NCBI RefSeq assembly: GCF_900141765.1 | Contig: NZ_FSRK01000001.1 | Span: forward strand, 930,001 to 994,000 | Direction of reading: 5' to 3' | Source: Epilithonimonas zeae | GTDB taxonomy: Bacteria; Bacteroidota; Bacteroidia; Flavobacteriales; Weeksellaceae | DNA length: 64,000 nucleotides | In this document: positions 1 to 9,039 of the stretch, one piece after another | How positions within the stretch are numbered: the first letter of the stretch is position 1 | How the letters are laid out: each line of letters begins with the position of its first letter | Notes under the pieces: model-generated | What the model saw: only the letters and a program-made list of their open reading frames with translations | Told to the model about the DNA's origin: nothing | Databases searched by the model: none | Position numbers and translations under genes: made by a program

Positions 1-423
1 AACAGACCTGTGGAATATAAAGCACAGATCGAATTATTCCACAGACTCTTTTTTACGCTGGCTTCTGATGATTCTTATATCAAAGAGAATATCCAAAAGT
101 CATTGTATCTCATTGATGACAGTGGGAAAAAGGAGTACACCAACCTAAGAGAAAAGGGATTTTATAATCAGATTGTTGCTTCCAGTTCAATGGTCACTAT
201 CCACACAGATTCCATTAGCCTGGATATGGAAAATAAGAAATTTCAATTTTTTGGAAAACAGATGATAACAAGAAAATCTTCTGTCATTACCCGAAAATTA
301 TTTACGGAAGGATTTTTTGATGACATCATTAGAAGCCCTAACAATCCTCACGGTGTACTTCTTAAAAACTGGCGAATCATTGATAACGAAGAATTGTCTA
401 ACCAAAATAAAAACTCTTACTAA
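1..423 (+). CDS. traK: Conjugative transposon protein TraK, 3' part only
   Basis: The reading frame is open from the first base of the window, and the residues before the first possible GTG (position 10) continue the family pattern, so the gene begins outside. About 140 C-terminal residues remain of a family that is usually near 200. TraK is a component of the Bacteroidetes type IV secretion-like mating apparatus and is anchored in the inner membrane through its N-terminus, which is missing here. It ends one base before the next gene, as expected for an operon of tra genes in the order K, L, M, N. The identification rests on the family-like stretch around the MFH/LFH-LFF segment and on gene order. 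Confidence 0.75.
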   Translation, partial: NRPVEYKAQIELFHRLFFTLASDDSYIKENIQKSLYLIDDSGKKEYTNLREKGFYNQIVASSSMVTIHTDSISLDMENKKFQFFGKQMITRKSSVITRKLFTEGFFDDIIRSPNNPHGVLLKNWRIIDNEELSNQNKNSY

Positions 424-424
424 G

Positions 425-778
425 ATGAATGCTTTTGTTAAAAAAAACGGACAGAAATGGTTAGGCTGGGCAGTGAGAAATCCTAAGAAGTTTTTTATGT
501 ATTCGATGGCTTTCTTATCCGTTTCCTTCATCATATCCATTGTACAAGGTGTATTTTTTCCTTCAGATATGACATTCAAAATAAAGCCCCCTGTTATTTA
601 TTCCAAGAGTTCAGTCATTCAAAATACTTTACCAAATAATGAAAAGGAAATGGAGAAAATAGTAGCTGAGCTCCAATCCCTGAAAGTAAAAAGAGATAGG
701 CAAGACTTAAAAAAAGAAGACAGCTTGAGAATAGAATATCTGTTTAACCAATACCAACACTTAAAAAATGGACATTAA
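425..778 (+). CDS. Small membrane protein of the transfer operon (TraL position)
   Basis: 117 residues. One clear membrane segment lies at about residues 22-42, followed by a charged, helix-prone C-terminal part. The frame is open further upstream to 317, but that would overlap traK by over 100 bases; the ATG at 425 sits one base after the traK stop and is preferred. The 3' end overlaps the start of traM by 11 bases, so translation is probably coupled. Position between traK and traM is where TraL-type proteins sit in Bacteroidetes conjugative elements. The sequence alone does not prove homology to TraL, and no enzymatic motif is visible. Confidence 0.6.
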   Translation: MNAFVKKNGQKWLGWAVRNPKKFFMYSMAFLSVSFIISIVQGVFFPSDMTFKIKPPVIYSKSSVIQNTLPNNEKEMEKIVAELQSLKVKRDRQDLKKEDSLRIEYLFNQYQHLKNGH

Positions 779-1979
779 GAAAATCAACTTTAAAGAAAAA
801 AAATACGTTCTGCCTCTTCTTGCTCTGCCGTTCATTTTACTGTTTGCGTATGTAGGAGCTCAGTTTACAAAGGATGATAAGCCTATGGAAAAACCAAAGG
901 AGCTTTCCACATTACTGGGTGAATCTCAGGATTCCATTATGACTAAAAATGATGCTTATGATGCATTCTTCAAAAAAGATGATAATAGAACAATGCTTGG
1001 AGGATTAGACAGGGAACAGGACAGTTTTCTAAGCTATGACGACCAGTTGTCATTAGCTCAAAAAAGAAGAATCGATTCAATAAAAGCTGTCAATTCAAGG
1101 CAGAGTCAATATCAGGCAAACGGAAATCCATCATCCTATTATAACCCTAAACAAGGTAAAGAAGATCAGGACTATAAAAGATCGACTGAGATTATTAAAA
1201 TGTTGAATGACAAATCCAACGGAAAAGCAGAAGATAATATTCAGACTGAAAAGCCTAAAACTAAAGAGCAAAATACACAGCAAGATCCTGTAAAATATCT
1301 GAAACAGCAAATGCTGGTGATGGATTCTTTAGAGAAAGCAAGAGATCCCGAGTATCAAAGCAAGTTGGCGGCAGAACAGAAGCTAAAAGCCAATAAAGAA
1401 AAAATGAACGAGTTCCTTAATTCTACTTTCAATGTCAGTAAGTCAGGTATCAATCATGACTTCAATGCCATTTATAAAGACAAGGAAAATAGTTTTATCA
1501 AGGCTGTTATCGATGAAAACAACAAAGGGTTTTTGGGAAGCAGAATAAGATTTCGATTGCTGGAGGACATCTATGTTGGAAACAGGAATATCAGTAAAGG
1601 TTCCATTCTGTATGGTCAAATCTCAGGATTTACAATGCAGAGAGTTGATTTGAAAATCATTTCTGTATTTGCTAAAGGAGAGATTTTTCCCATCAACCTA
1701 TCTATTTACGATGTTGATGGTATGAAAGGCTTGTATGTGCCGCAAAGCGGTTTCAGAGATATGATTCGAGAAATGGGAAGTAATTCAGTTCAGGGAACCC
1801 AAATGGATATGGGTGGAGAAGGATTTTTTACAACGATTGGTTCCAAACTATTTACATCCACTTCCAAGTCGATCGCAAACCTCATTAAAATCAATAAAGC
1901 CAAGTTGAAGTACAATTCTTATGTATTTCTGATTGACGAAAAACAATTGAAAGATTCAAAAAACCAAACAAAACCTTAA
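768..1979 (+). CDS. traM: Conjugative transposon protein TraM
   Basis: 403 residues. A membrane anchor lies near residues 13-31, then a long charged and glutamine-rich linker, then a C-terminal domain (about 230-400) typical of Bacteroidetes TraM, with a region reading as a beta-rich module followed by a KLFTSTSKS segment. TraM is a VirB10-like scaffold protein of the mating channel, spanning inner membrane and periplasm. It overlaps the preceding small gene by 11 bases and is followed by traN after 5 bases, so it is cotranscribed. The length is close to the family norm and the gene looks intact. Confidence 0.85.
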   Translation: MDIKKINFKEKKYVLPLLALPFILLFAYVGAQFTKDDKPMEKPKELSTLLGESQDSIMTKNDAYDAFFKKDDNRTMLGGLDREQDSFLSYDDQLSLAQKRRIDSIKAVNSRQSQYQANGNPSSYYNPKQGKEDQDYKRSTEIIKMLNDKSNGKAEDNIQTEKPKTKEQNTQQDPVKYLKQQMLVMDSLEKARDPEYQSKLAAEQKLKANKEKMNEFLNSTFNVSKSGINHDFNAIYKDKENSFIKAVIDENNKGFLGSRIRFRLLEDIYVGNRNISKGSILYGQISGFTMQRVDLKIISVFAKGEIFPINLSIYDVDGMKGLYVPQSGFRDMIREMGSNSVQGTQMDMGGEGFFTTIGSKLFTSTSKSIANLIKINKAKLKYNSYVFLIDEKQLKDSKNQTKP

Positions 1980-1984
1980 AAGCA

Positions 1985-2848
1985 ATGAAATCATTTTTAT
2001 ATACACTTTTACTATTTACAGCGACTCTCAAAGCTCAAACAGCAACCAAAGAAAAAATTATTTCTGATCTGCCAGAAATAGAAATAGCAGAAGGGGTCAA
2101 CCTGCATATTATTTCTCCTGAACCTATCCAATACGTCGATTTATCAACTGAAAAACTAACAGGGGATTTACCAACGACCAATATTGCAAGAATCAAAATT
2201 ACAGATAGTCAAACATCTGCAGAAGATAAAAAGAAAAAGACCTCCATCTTTTTTAATGGAGATCAAGCTGGAATTATTACCGTTGTGGGGCAATCTTTTA
2301 TTGCACAATATAAAGCGGTTTACAGACATTCTGAAAATTTGAATACAATTACCAATATTCACATTCAGCCTGAAGCGATGCAGCCTATTGAGTTCGATAA
2401 AATGGTCTTCTCTAACCTTGAACTTAGAAGATTTGCAATGGGAATCATTCAGAAGAAATCTGAAAATAACCCAATCAGAGAAGAGAAAAATCTTAAACTC
2501 AGCTTCCAGCTCAATAATGTCTATGTCATCAGCGATTACATTTTCCTTGATATGACTTTTAAAAATAATTCTAATCTGAGCTATGATATTGAGGCATTAA
2601 AATTTTCTATAGAAGATAAAAAGATTCATAAGGCTACCAATAACCAGAGCATTGAGATGACGCCACTTTTTCAACTAAATCCTCAAAAGCATTTCAAGAA
2701 GAATTTTAGAAACATTTATGTCTTCAAAAAATTTACTTACCCGAATTCCAAAGTAATGATGATAAGATTAATTGAGGAACAGCTTTCGGGCAGAACGATT
2801 GAAATGAAAGTGAACTATTCTGACATTCTAAAAGCTGATACTTTCTAG
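1985..2848 (+). CDS. traN: Conjugative transposon protein TraN (DUF4138 family)
   Basis: 287 residues with a cleavable signal peptide (about residues 1-17, ending in KAQ). The mature part is beta-rich, as expected of the VirB9-like TraN family that forms part of the periplasmic/outer-membrane core of the channel. Five bases separate it from traM. A 13-base perfect palindrome (2849-2861) directly follows its last bases; with almost no loop it is a poor terminator, and the coupling-protein gene starts 49 bases on. Identification rests on gene order, the signal peptide and family resemblance. Confidence 0.8.
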   Translation: MKSFLYTLLLFTATLKAQTATKEKIISDLPEIEIAEGVNLHIISPEPIQYVDLSTEKLTGDLPTTNIARIKITDSQTSAEDKKKKTSIFFNGDQAGIITVVGQSFIAQYKAVYRHSENLNTITNIHIQPEAMQPIEFDKMVFSNLELRRFAMGIIQKKSENNPIREEKNLKLSFQLNNVYVISDYIFLDMTFKNNSNLSYDIEALKFSIEDKKIHKATNNQSIEMTPLFQLNPQKHFKKNFRNIYVFKKFTYPNSKVMMIRLIEEQLSGRTIEMKVNYSDILKADTF

Positions 2849-2897
2849 GCGGAAGTTCCGCTTTCCATTAATTAAAAAGAAACTAAAATAAACTGCT

Positions 2898-4886
2898 ATG
2901 CAAGAGCAACAACATCAAATCAAAATCTATGGATTCCTGCAAAAGGTGGTCTATGCTGTCGTTGCATTGGATTGTGCTTCGCTGTTTTATCTGAATGCTG
3001 ATGTCCCTGTAGTTTCCAACTTATTGAAGAACTTCTCAAAGATGAGCTTCATCTATCCTCCCATCAATGCAAAATTTGCCACGGTGGTTTTGATTGGATT
3101 GGTTGCTGTTGGAACAAAAGCTAAGAAGAAAAAAGATCTCAATATCTATACGGAGATAGGGATTCCTATGGTGTTAGGATTATTGATGATTTTCTCATCC
3201 TTGATCTGGCAGAATGAAGCTGGAAATAGAGAACTCCCGCATATCGTTCCAGGGCTCAATCTGTATCAAATAATTTACGCAGTTCTTTCTTTTTTAGGAG
3301 CAGTTATTCTTCAGATGGGAGCAGACAGCATTTCGAAAATGATGCAGCAGAAAATGGGAAAAGACCGATGGAATGTTGAAGAAGAGTCTTTTGATCAAAA
3401 CAAAGAACTTGTAAACACGGATACTTCAATTAATATCCCGTATGTTTTCAGATATAATAACAAAACCTACAAAGGCTATATTAATATAGATCCTTTTAGA
3501 GGAACTATCGTCATCGGAGTACCTGGTTCTGGAAAATCGTTTGGGGTTATTAATCCTTCCATTCGACAGATGATTGCCAAAGGGTTTTGTCTTTGTATTT
3601 ACGATTTCAAGTTTCCTGATCTGGCGCAGATTGCTTATTATCAGTTCCTGCTGAAAAAAAGTAAAGAGCCAGATTATAACTACAGTTTTCATATTATCAA
3701 TCTGAATGAAGTAGAAAAATCAAGAAGAGTCAATCCATTTCACAAGAAATATATAAAAACCTTGGCTGAAGCTCAGGAAATGGCAGAATCAATGGTGTCT
3801 TCATTACAAAAAGGTGGAGCAAGTTCCGGAGGTGGCTCAGAAGCATTCTTTACACAGTCGGCTATTAACTTTCTATCTTCCTGTATCTACTTTTTTGCTA
3901 CGCTGGAAAATGGTAAATATTCAGACCTGCCTCATATTCTGTCATTTATGAACCGCAGTTATAAAGAGATCTTCGATACACTTTTCACGAATGAGGAGAT
4001 TTTGTCTTTACTTTCACCATTCAAAACGGCTTATGACAACAAGGCTTTTGATCAGTTGGAAGGGCAGATCGGGACTTTGAAAATCTTTCTTTCTCGATTG
4101 GCAACTAAAGAGAGTTTTTGGGTCTTCTCAGGAGATGAAGTTGAGCTTAAAATAACAGATAAGCAAAATCCTTCGATTCTGATTTTAGCATCTGATCCGA
4201 GTACGCAGGATATTAATTCAGCTCTGTATTCATCAATATTAAATAGGACTTTACGCTTAATCAATTCCAAACATAATCTGCCGGGTGGAGTAGTAGGTGA
4301 TGAATTTCCAACAATCTACATTCATAAAATTGATAATGTGATCGCAACAGCAAGAAGTAACAAGATTGCTGTATTACTGGGACTTCAGGAAATTCCACAG
4401 CTTAGACAGTTTTACAAAAAGGAAGTTGCCGATACCATTTCTGCCATTGTAGGAAATGTTCTTTCCGGTTCTGTACGAGATAAAAATACCTTGGACTGGC
4501 TTGAAAAATTATTCGGAAAAATTAAACAGAAGTCTTACTCCCAATCCATTTCACAACAAGGAACATCAACCAGCATTAATGAAAAAATGGATTTTATGAT
4601 TCCTGCAGGAAAAATCGCTGCCCTTAAAACCGGTGAAATGGTTGGGATGATTGCACAAGGTGAAGAGAACAGTACAGAGGAATATAAAACATCTGCAATA
4701 AAAGGAAAGATCAATCTTGATATGAATGCCATTAAGGAAGAGGAAAAAAACTATGTAGAGATGCCTAACTATTATTCATTTATAGACAAAAAAGGTGTCA
4801 ATCGTAAAGAAGAAGTCTTGATGACAAACTTCAGAAAAATCAATCGAGAAGTGGAGCTTATCGTCAATGAAAATATTAAAGAATAA
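2898..4886 (+). CDS. Type IV coupling protein, VirD4/TraG family (MobC-like)
   Basis: 662 residues. The N-terminal quarter holds several membrane segments (about 14-34, 60-72, 88-105, 122-141). A Walker A motif, GVPGSGKS, is at 207-214 (Lys213), and a Walker B-type VVGDEF lies in the second half. These ATPases bring the relaxase-bound DNA strand to the secretion channel. In many Bacteroidetes elements the equivalent gene (mobC) sits beside the relaxase gene mobB; here it follows traN, and no relaxase is in the window. It looks complete and is followed by the M23 peptidase gene after 4 bases. Confidence 0.87.
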   Translation: MQEQQHQIKIYGFLQKVVYAVVALDCASLFYLNADVPVVSNLLKNFSKMSFIYPPINAKFATVVLIGLVAVGTKAKKKKDLNIYTEIGIPMVLGLLMIFSSLIWQNEAGNRELPHIVPGLNLYQIIYAVLSFLGAVILQMGADSISKMMQQKMGKDRWNVEEESFDQNKELVNTDTSINIPYVFRYNNKTYKGYINIDPFRGTIVIGVPGSGKSFGVINPSIRQMIAKGFCLCIYDFKFPDLAQIAYYQFLLKKSKEPDYNYSFHIINLNEVEKSRRVNPFHKKYIKTLAEAQEMAESMVSSLQKGGASSGGGSEAFFTQSAINFLSSCIYFFATLENGKYSDLPHILSFMNRSYKEIFDTLFTNEEILSLLSPFKTAYDNKAFDQLEGQIGTLKIFLSRLATKESFWVFSGDEVELKITDKQNPSILILASDPSTQDINSALYSSILNRTLRLINSKHNLPGGVVGDEFPTIYIHKIDNVIATARSNKIAVLLGLQEIPQLRQFYKKEVADTISAIVGNVLSGSVRDKNTLDWLEKLFGKIKQKSYSQSISQQGTSTSINEKMDFMIPAGKIAALKTGEMVGMIAQGEENSTEEYKTSAIKGKINLDMNAIKEEEKNYVEMPNYYSFIDKKGVNRKEEVLMTNFRKINREVELIVNENIKE

Positions 4887-4890
4887 TAAA

Positions 4891-5763
4891 ATGAAATTGA
4901 TAAGAAAATATTTGATGACAGGTTTTTTTCTGGGTTACCATTCATTGGTTTTCGCTCAGTTCAATACGCTTACTAGACATGAAAATAAAGTTAATGAATC
5001 CTTTAATGAAAAGCAAAATTTTCAGAAAGAGCAAAGGGGCAGAAAAGAGATAGAGAAAAAAAACATCATTAATAAATTTTTTAAATCTCCCACTAAAGCG
5101 GACTTAAAAAAGGAAATTGATTCTTTGAAAACAATGATGCTACGTTACAGTGTATCAACATCGGAGGAAAAAGAAGAAAATTATAAAAACAATGATTTTT
5201 CTCCTGTGAAAATGGGAGATGATAAATTAAGTAATCAAGGAAACTCAAGTATAGAAAAGTCGAGTAAAAAATTTGATTTCATTAATGAAGAAGAACTTAT
5301 CTCAAAAATAAGTATGCCACTGAAGAGAAAGATTGTGGTTACATCTCCTTTCGGAAGGCGAACGCATCCAATTTTCGGATCAGCCAAAATGCATACGGGG
5401 ACTGATTTTGAAGCCAACTATGAAAATGTATATGCCGTTTTAGACGGAACTGTAATTGCGTCGGGTTGGGATTCTGGAGGTGGAGGAGGGAATTATATAA
5501 AAATCAAGCATTCTGATTCATTTGTAACCTCCTATCTCCATCTTTCCGAAATCTATTATAGAGCCGGAGAAGCTGTGAAGGCAGGATTCATTATTGCAAA
5601 AAGTGGGAATACCGGAAATTCTACTGGGGCACACCTTCATTTTTCAGTTGCAGAAAACGGAAAGTATATTAATCCCATTCGGTTTTTGAATGACCTCATT
5701 AAAGCGAACAACTTAATTGCCAACTATTATGAAATAGGAAAAAACTCATATCTCCAACATTAA
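4891..5763 (+). CDS. Secreted M23-family peptidoglycan endopeptidase of the transfer operon
   Basis: 290 residues from ATG 4891. This start is preferred over ATG 4867 because it gives a normal signal peptide (ending FAQ, about residue 23) and avoids overlap with the coupling-protein gene. A charged coiled-coil-like linker covers about 28-140. The M23 (LytM) domain follows at about 145-270, with zinc ligands His168 and Asp172 (HTGTD) and the HLH motif at 248-250, all present. Such enzymes cut peptide cross-links in peptidoglycan. Inside a transfer operon its likely role is to open the wall for assembly of the mating channel, replacing the lytic transglycosylases used elsewhere. Confidence 0.85.
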   Translation: MKLIRKYLMTGFFLGYHSLVFAQFNTLTRHENKVNESFNEKQNFQKEQRGRKEIEKKNIINKFFKSPTKADLKKEIDSLKTMMLRYSVSTSEEKEENYKNNDFSPVKMGDDKLSNQGNSSIEKSSKKFDFINEEELISKISMPLKRKIVVTSPFGRRTHPIFGSAKMHTGTDFEANYENVYAVLDGTVIASGWDSGGGGGNYIKIKHSDSFVTSYLHLSEIYYRAGEAVKAGFIIAKSGNTGNSTGAHLHFSVAENGKYINPIRFLNDLIKANNLIANYYEIGKNSYLQH

Positions 5764-5776
5764 ACTTCTAAACATT

Positions 5777-6475
5777 ATGCAAAATCACAACTTACCTACT
5801 GACGAACTTAAAAACTTTGGAATCATCAATGAAGACCTTACATTTTCCAAAAAGCTATGCGAAGATGATATCCATAAATTTCTGCAAGGATATACTATCG
5901 TTGCCGACAATGATAAGAATAGAGCCACTTTTCAGCTCACTGATAATAATACTAAACTAAAGGTCATTTTTCTTGAACGTGACACAAGTCTTTCAAAAAT
6001 TATTGAAGACAGCAGGGAAAAAGTTCAGTACACCAATGTAAAAGAACTTTCAAACGAAAATCCTTCTTTTGAAAAAAAGGCTTTTATCTATGACAGTGAG
6101 ACAGGAAAAACCGTTGAGTTTGATTTTATCAAAAATGCAACAGAGCTAACTGCCATCATCGCCGATAAAAAAGACCCTGAAGAATTGAACCGCTATAAAA
6201 ATGAACTTCTAAAACTAAAAGTTTATTTACAAGATAAAATAGATCAGTATCCTGAAATATCTAAGGAAATCAAGAATGATATGAATATCGTTTCCAGAGA
6301 AATTAGTTCTGTCAACACCATTTCTAAAAACTATCAACAAAGCTCCAAAAACCGTAATTCAGATATTCAGCTGAATGTGAATGACAGAGATATGTATGAA
6401 GACGCTAACAGAACCAGGGAGGAACAGGAAGAACAACCTGAGGAACAAGAGAAAAGAAGAGGCTTTAGAAGATAA
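5777..6475 (+). CDS. Unassigned protein of the conjugative element
   Basis: 232 residues, no signal peptide or membrane segment. The N-terminal part (about 1-110) looks globular with mixed helix and strand; the middle (about 130-185) is a charged, probably coiled helix; the C-terminal tail is very rich in Glu, Gln and Arg and probably disordered. It starts 13 bases after the M23 peptidase gene and is followed by another cytoplasmic unknown. I do not recognise the family with certainty; small cytoplasmic proteins in this position are common in Bacteroidetes conjugative elements. A DNA-processing or regulatory accessory role is only a guess. Confidence 0.6.
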   Translation: MQNHNLPTDELKNFGIINEDLTFSKKLCEDDIHKFLQGYTIVADNDKNRATFQLTDNNTKLKVIFLERDTSLSKIIEDSREKVQYTNVKELSNENPSFEKKAFIYDSETGKTVEFDFIKNATELTAIIADKKDPEELNRYKNELLKLKVYLQDKIDQYPEISKEIKNDMNIVSREISSVNTISKNYQQSSKNRNSDIQLNVNDRDMYEDANRTREEQEEQPEEQEKRRGFRR

Positions 6476-6513
6476 TCTTAAATCATAAAATTAACAATCA
6501 AACCCCACACATT

Positions 6514-7269
6514 ATGGAAACAAAACAAGACTTCAATCAAGTACAGTATCTTAAAGACCAAATGAAATATCTTGGTTTTGGAGAAGATGAAAAACTTCAC
6601 AAAGATCTAGAAAAAGGTATTAATTCAAAGAAACAAGAGTTTGAAATTAAAACTACTTCTGACAAAACTTTACCCGAAAATAAGGTTGATTTTTTATTAA
6701 AGTTCAATAAAAGCGAAAATGGAGGAGTTTTTCTTAATTCTTATAATGCAAAATTGACCAATGAAAAAAGCGAGGAACTCTCTCATAATTTTCCAGTGAG
6801 TAGGGATAGTTCATTTACCGCAAAAGAAGCAATTAATCTATTGGAGGGACGTAGCGTGAAAATAGAATTTTCTAATCCAAAGAAGAATAATGAAGTAGAA
6901 CCTGCATTTGTTCAATTTAATTTCAATGAAACGAAAACCGACAAAGGAAATTATCTGTTTCAGAATTTCTACAAAAACTATGGCGTTGATACGGCAAAGA
7001 TTGTTGAAAAATCTAATCTCATATTTGATAAACCTGAATGGAAAGTAAGTGCCATAAAATCTTTAGAAAAAGGAAATGTACTAAAAGTGAAATTCAAAGA
7101 AAATGATCAAATAGTAGAAGGAAAGGCAGTGCTTGATCCACAGAACAGAAACCTTAAACTTTATGACAACGAAATGAATAGGCTTAATACTAACAAACCT
7201 TTAGAAGGCTTGGAGCAAGATAACAAGCACGATAAAGCCAATGTTAGAGAACAAAGCATCAAAAGATAG
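6514..7269 (+). CDS. Unassigned protein of the conjugative element, last gene of the transfer operon
   Basis: 251 residues, soluble, lysine- and asparagine-rich. Two repeated-looking halves can be seen: each contains a stretch reading as a small beta module ending in a KxKF or KIEF strand (about 40-140 and 150-225). The C-terminal 25 residues are polar and probably disordered. It follows the previous gene by 38 bases and ends just before a strong terminator (7299-7329), so it closes the transfer operon. Relatives occur as conserved hypothetical proteins in flavobacterial conjugative elements by my recollection, but no function is known to me. Confidence 0.6.
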   Translation: METKQDFNQVQYLKDQMKYLGFGEDEKLHKDLEKGINSKKQEFEIKTTSDKTLPENKVDFLLKFNKSENGGVFLNSYNAKLTNEKSEELSHNFPVSRDSSFTAKEAINLLEGRSVKIEFSNPKKNNEVEPAFVQFNFNETKTDKGNYLFQNFYKNYGVDTAKIVEKSNLIFDKPEWKVSAIKSLEKGNVLKVKFKENDQIVEGKAVLDPQNRNLKLYDNEMNRLNTNKPLEGLEQDNKHDKANVREQSIKR

Positions 7270-7298
7270 AAATTTTACATACTTATATTTTCATCAGC

Positions 7299-7329
7299 AG
7301 CGGTAAGTCTATAAGATTTGCCGCTTTTT
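7299..7329 (+). terminator. Rho-independent terminator of the transfer operon
   Basis: A 12-base-pair stem (AGCGGTAAGTCT with AGATTTGCCGCT, two G-U pairs) with a 3-base loop is followed at once by five T. It lies 30 bases after the last transfer-operon gene. Confidence 0.85.
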
Positions 7330-7345
7330 CATAAAGCCAATTGAA

Positions 7346-8026
7346 ATGAAAACAAAATTAATACTTCTACCTACTGCATTCCTTCTTGTAATCGTTTCTT
7401 GCCACAAGGAAATTATTTCTGAAAAAGGAGGAATTGACCTTATTTCCAATGTTTATTTCGATGCTTCTAAAGGTTTAGATCAAATGAAGAGCTTTCACTT
7501 GTCAAAAATAAATTATTCTCAAAATCACATGATAGAATTAGTTCCCGATAACTCATTTCCAGAATTAATTAAACAAATGTATTATATAAAAGATTCATTG
7601 TATTTTAAATTAGATCCATCAGAGAATAATATAATTTTTCCAGAAGTTTCTCAAAAGCAAAAACCATTATCAATTTGGAACAAAAAAGAAGGTGCTGTAT
7701 TTTCAAAGGATTGGATTCGTAATTACAGAAACAGAAGAAATCTATCCGATACAGTATTATTCAATAAAAAATATAAACGCTTTGAGATTAATTCTCCTTG
7801 GAACTATACTCGTTTTTACGTGTATCCTACCGATACTATATTACCTTATTCTCTTTACAAGCACGTTGAAAATGATTATCACGGTAGATTGGAGCGTATA
7901 GATTCTTATAATAAGAAAAGCGACATTTTTGTAACCCTGCAATTAATACCAAGAAAAAACTGGGATGATAAAGCAAAAGAACTGTTTGAGTTTAACCATT
8001 TTGTAAAAAATAGAAAAAGCAATTAA
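7346..8026 (+). CDS. Small lipoprotein of unknown function
   Basis: 226 residues. The N-terminus is a lipoprotein signal: Lys residues, a hydrophobic core and a VSC lipobox with Cys at residue 19, so the protein is probably membrane-anchored. The rest has many Tyr, Asn and Lys residues and no motif I recognise. It stands alone between the terminator of the transfer operon and the opposed sugar-polymer genes, and lies inside the proposed element. It may be a cargo or entry-exclusion-type gene, but position is the only hint. Confidence 0.6.
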   Translation: MKTKLILLPTAFLLVIVSCHKEIISEKGGIDLISNVYFDASKGLDQMKSFHLSKINYSQNHMIELVPDNSFPELIKQMYYIKDSLYFKLDPSENNIIFPEVSQKQKPLSIWNKKEGAVFSKDWIRNYRNRRNLSDTVLFNKKYKRFEINSPWNYTRFYVYPTDTILPYSLYKHVENDYHGRLERIDSYNKKSDIFVTLQLIPRKNWDDKAKELFEFNHFVKNRKSN

Positions 8027-8042
8027 AAAATGGATAGAGAAT

Positions 8043-8074
8043 GAAAAAGAGCTGTCTAAAATCTTAGGCAGCTC
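8043..8074 (-). terminator. Terminator at the end of the minus-strand glycan operon
   Basis: An 11-12 base-pair stem (GAGCTGTCTAA with the CTTAGGCAGCTC arm) is followed on the minus strand by a T run (complement of the A run at 8043-8048). It lies 26 bases beyond the stop of the T9SS-exported protein gene. The plus-strand gene ending at 8026 has no T run on its side. Confidence 0.75.
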
Positions 8075-8099
8075 CTATATAATAAACAATTTTACTATT

Positions 8100-8939
8100 C
8101 TATTTTTTAATAAATTTCGATGAATTTACCCTACCATTAGATTCCACAGAAATGATGTATGTGCCTGTACTTAGTTTTGAGATGTCAATTTGCGATATTT
8201 TCTCGCCTGACTCTTTACTGATTGCTCGTTTTCCAGTAGTGTCATAAATTGATATTTTATCTATAGTCTGATCCGATGTAACTGTAATTTTAGATGATGC
8301 TGGATTAGGGAAAATACTCAATGGTTTATTCTTTTCTCCTGACATTACAGATAAAGCACTGGAAGTAGATAAATAAACGTTGTCAACTTGAAAATTATTA
8401 GAGGAACCAACGACGGTAGAAATCGAATTTTCGCTCCTTAAAACAAATATTTCTGAAACGTTGGACAGGCTAAAACTCGATGACTCCGGAATGAAAGCAG
8501 AAAGAGGAATAGACATAAAGTGCCATTCATTGTCATTAGTAAAATTATAGCTGTTGGATGCTGGATTAATCAATACTTTAGCAATTACATTATTACCACG
8601 AATTCTGATATAAAAAGGATGAGGCGATGCAGTTTTAAGAGCCAAATTATAATAACTGTAAGCTGAGATATCTATCACCATATCCGCTGTGTTGGCAGGA
8701 TTTCGAGGAAACATTATTGCGTGAAAATAAGTGCTGGTTCCGTTATAGGTTAATAGAAAGTTTTTTGCTCCTTCGTATGCCCCCGTCCCTGGTTCTGTAA
8801 GTGTAAATCCCGACCCGTTGCTAAAGCGTAAAGAATTGATACCTGCTCCAATGTTTGAATTCTCTGTGTAAATTGAGAAAGTTTGAGCATAAGTTAATGC
8901 TGAAACAAACAGCATTACCATAAAATTAATTTTTTTCAT
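8100..8939 (-). CDS. T9SS-exported carbohydrate-binding-type protein
   Basis: 279 residues. A signal peptide (about 1-18, ending TYAQ) precedes a beta-sandwich-like domain (about 20-195) resembling the C-terminal domain of the lipoprotein encoded at 15283-16710, with the same closing pattern of a V/I-D-N/D-VY/IYF strand. The last 70 residues are a type A T9SS sorting domain: LSIFPNPAS, an IYD/TGK turn, and a final LSTGTYIISV strand. The protein is thus probably exported through T9SS and held at or released from the surface. It is the last gene of the minus-strand arm and likely binds the polysaccharide. No catalytic motif is visible. Confidence 0.8.
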   Translation of the reverse strand: MKKINFMVMLFVSALTYAQTFSIYTENSNIGAGINSLRFSNGSGFTLTEPGTGAYEGAKNFLLTYNGTSTYFHAIMFPRNPANTADMVIDISAYSYYNLALKTASPHPFYIRIRGNNVIAKVLINPASNSYNFTNDNEWHFMSIPLSAFIPESSSFSLSNVSEIFVLRSENSISTVVGSSNNFQVDNVYLSTSSALSVMSGEKNKPLSIFPNPASSKITVTSDQTIDKISIYDTTGKRAISKESGEKISQIDISKLSTGTYIISVESNGRVNSSKFIKK

Positions 8940-9039
8940 AGTGTATGAATTTTTATTGTTAATTGGTTCGAAATTACTTTTGTTGAGATATCTTGAGGAA
9001 TCAAAATGTCCTTTAATGGGGGTAGAAATGTTTGGATAA

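Noticed and set aside
317-424. Upstream extension of the small transfer gene
   Set aside because: It lies wholly within traK in another frame; ATG 425 directly after the traK stop is the better start.
2849-2861. 13-base palindrome after traN as a terminator
   Set aside because: Its arms leave almost no loop and no T run of useful length follows; the next gene is probably in the same operon.
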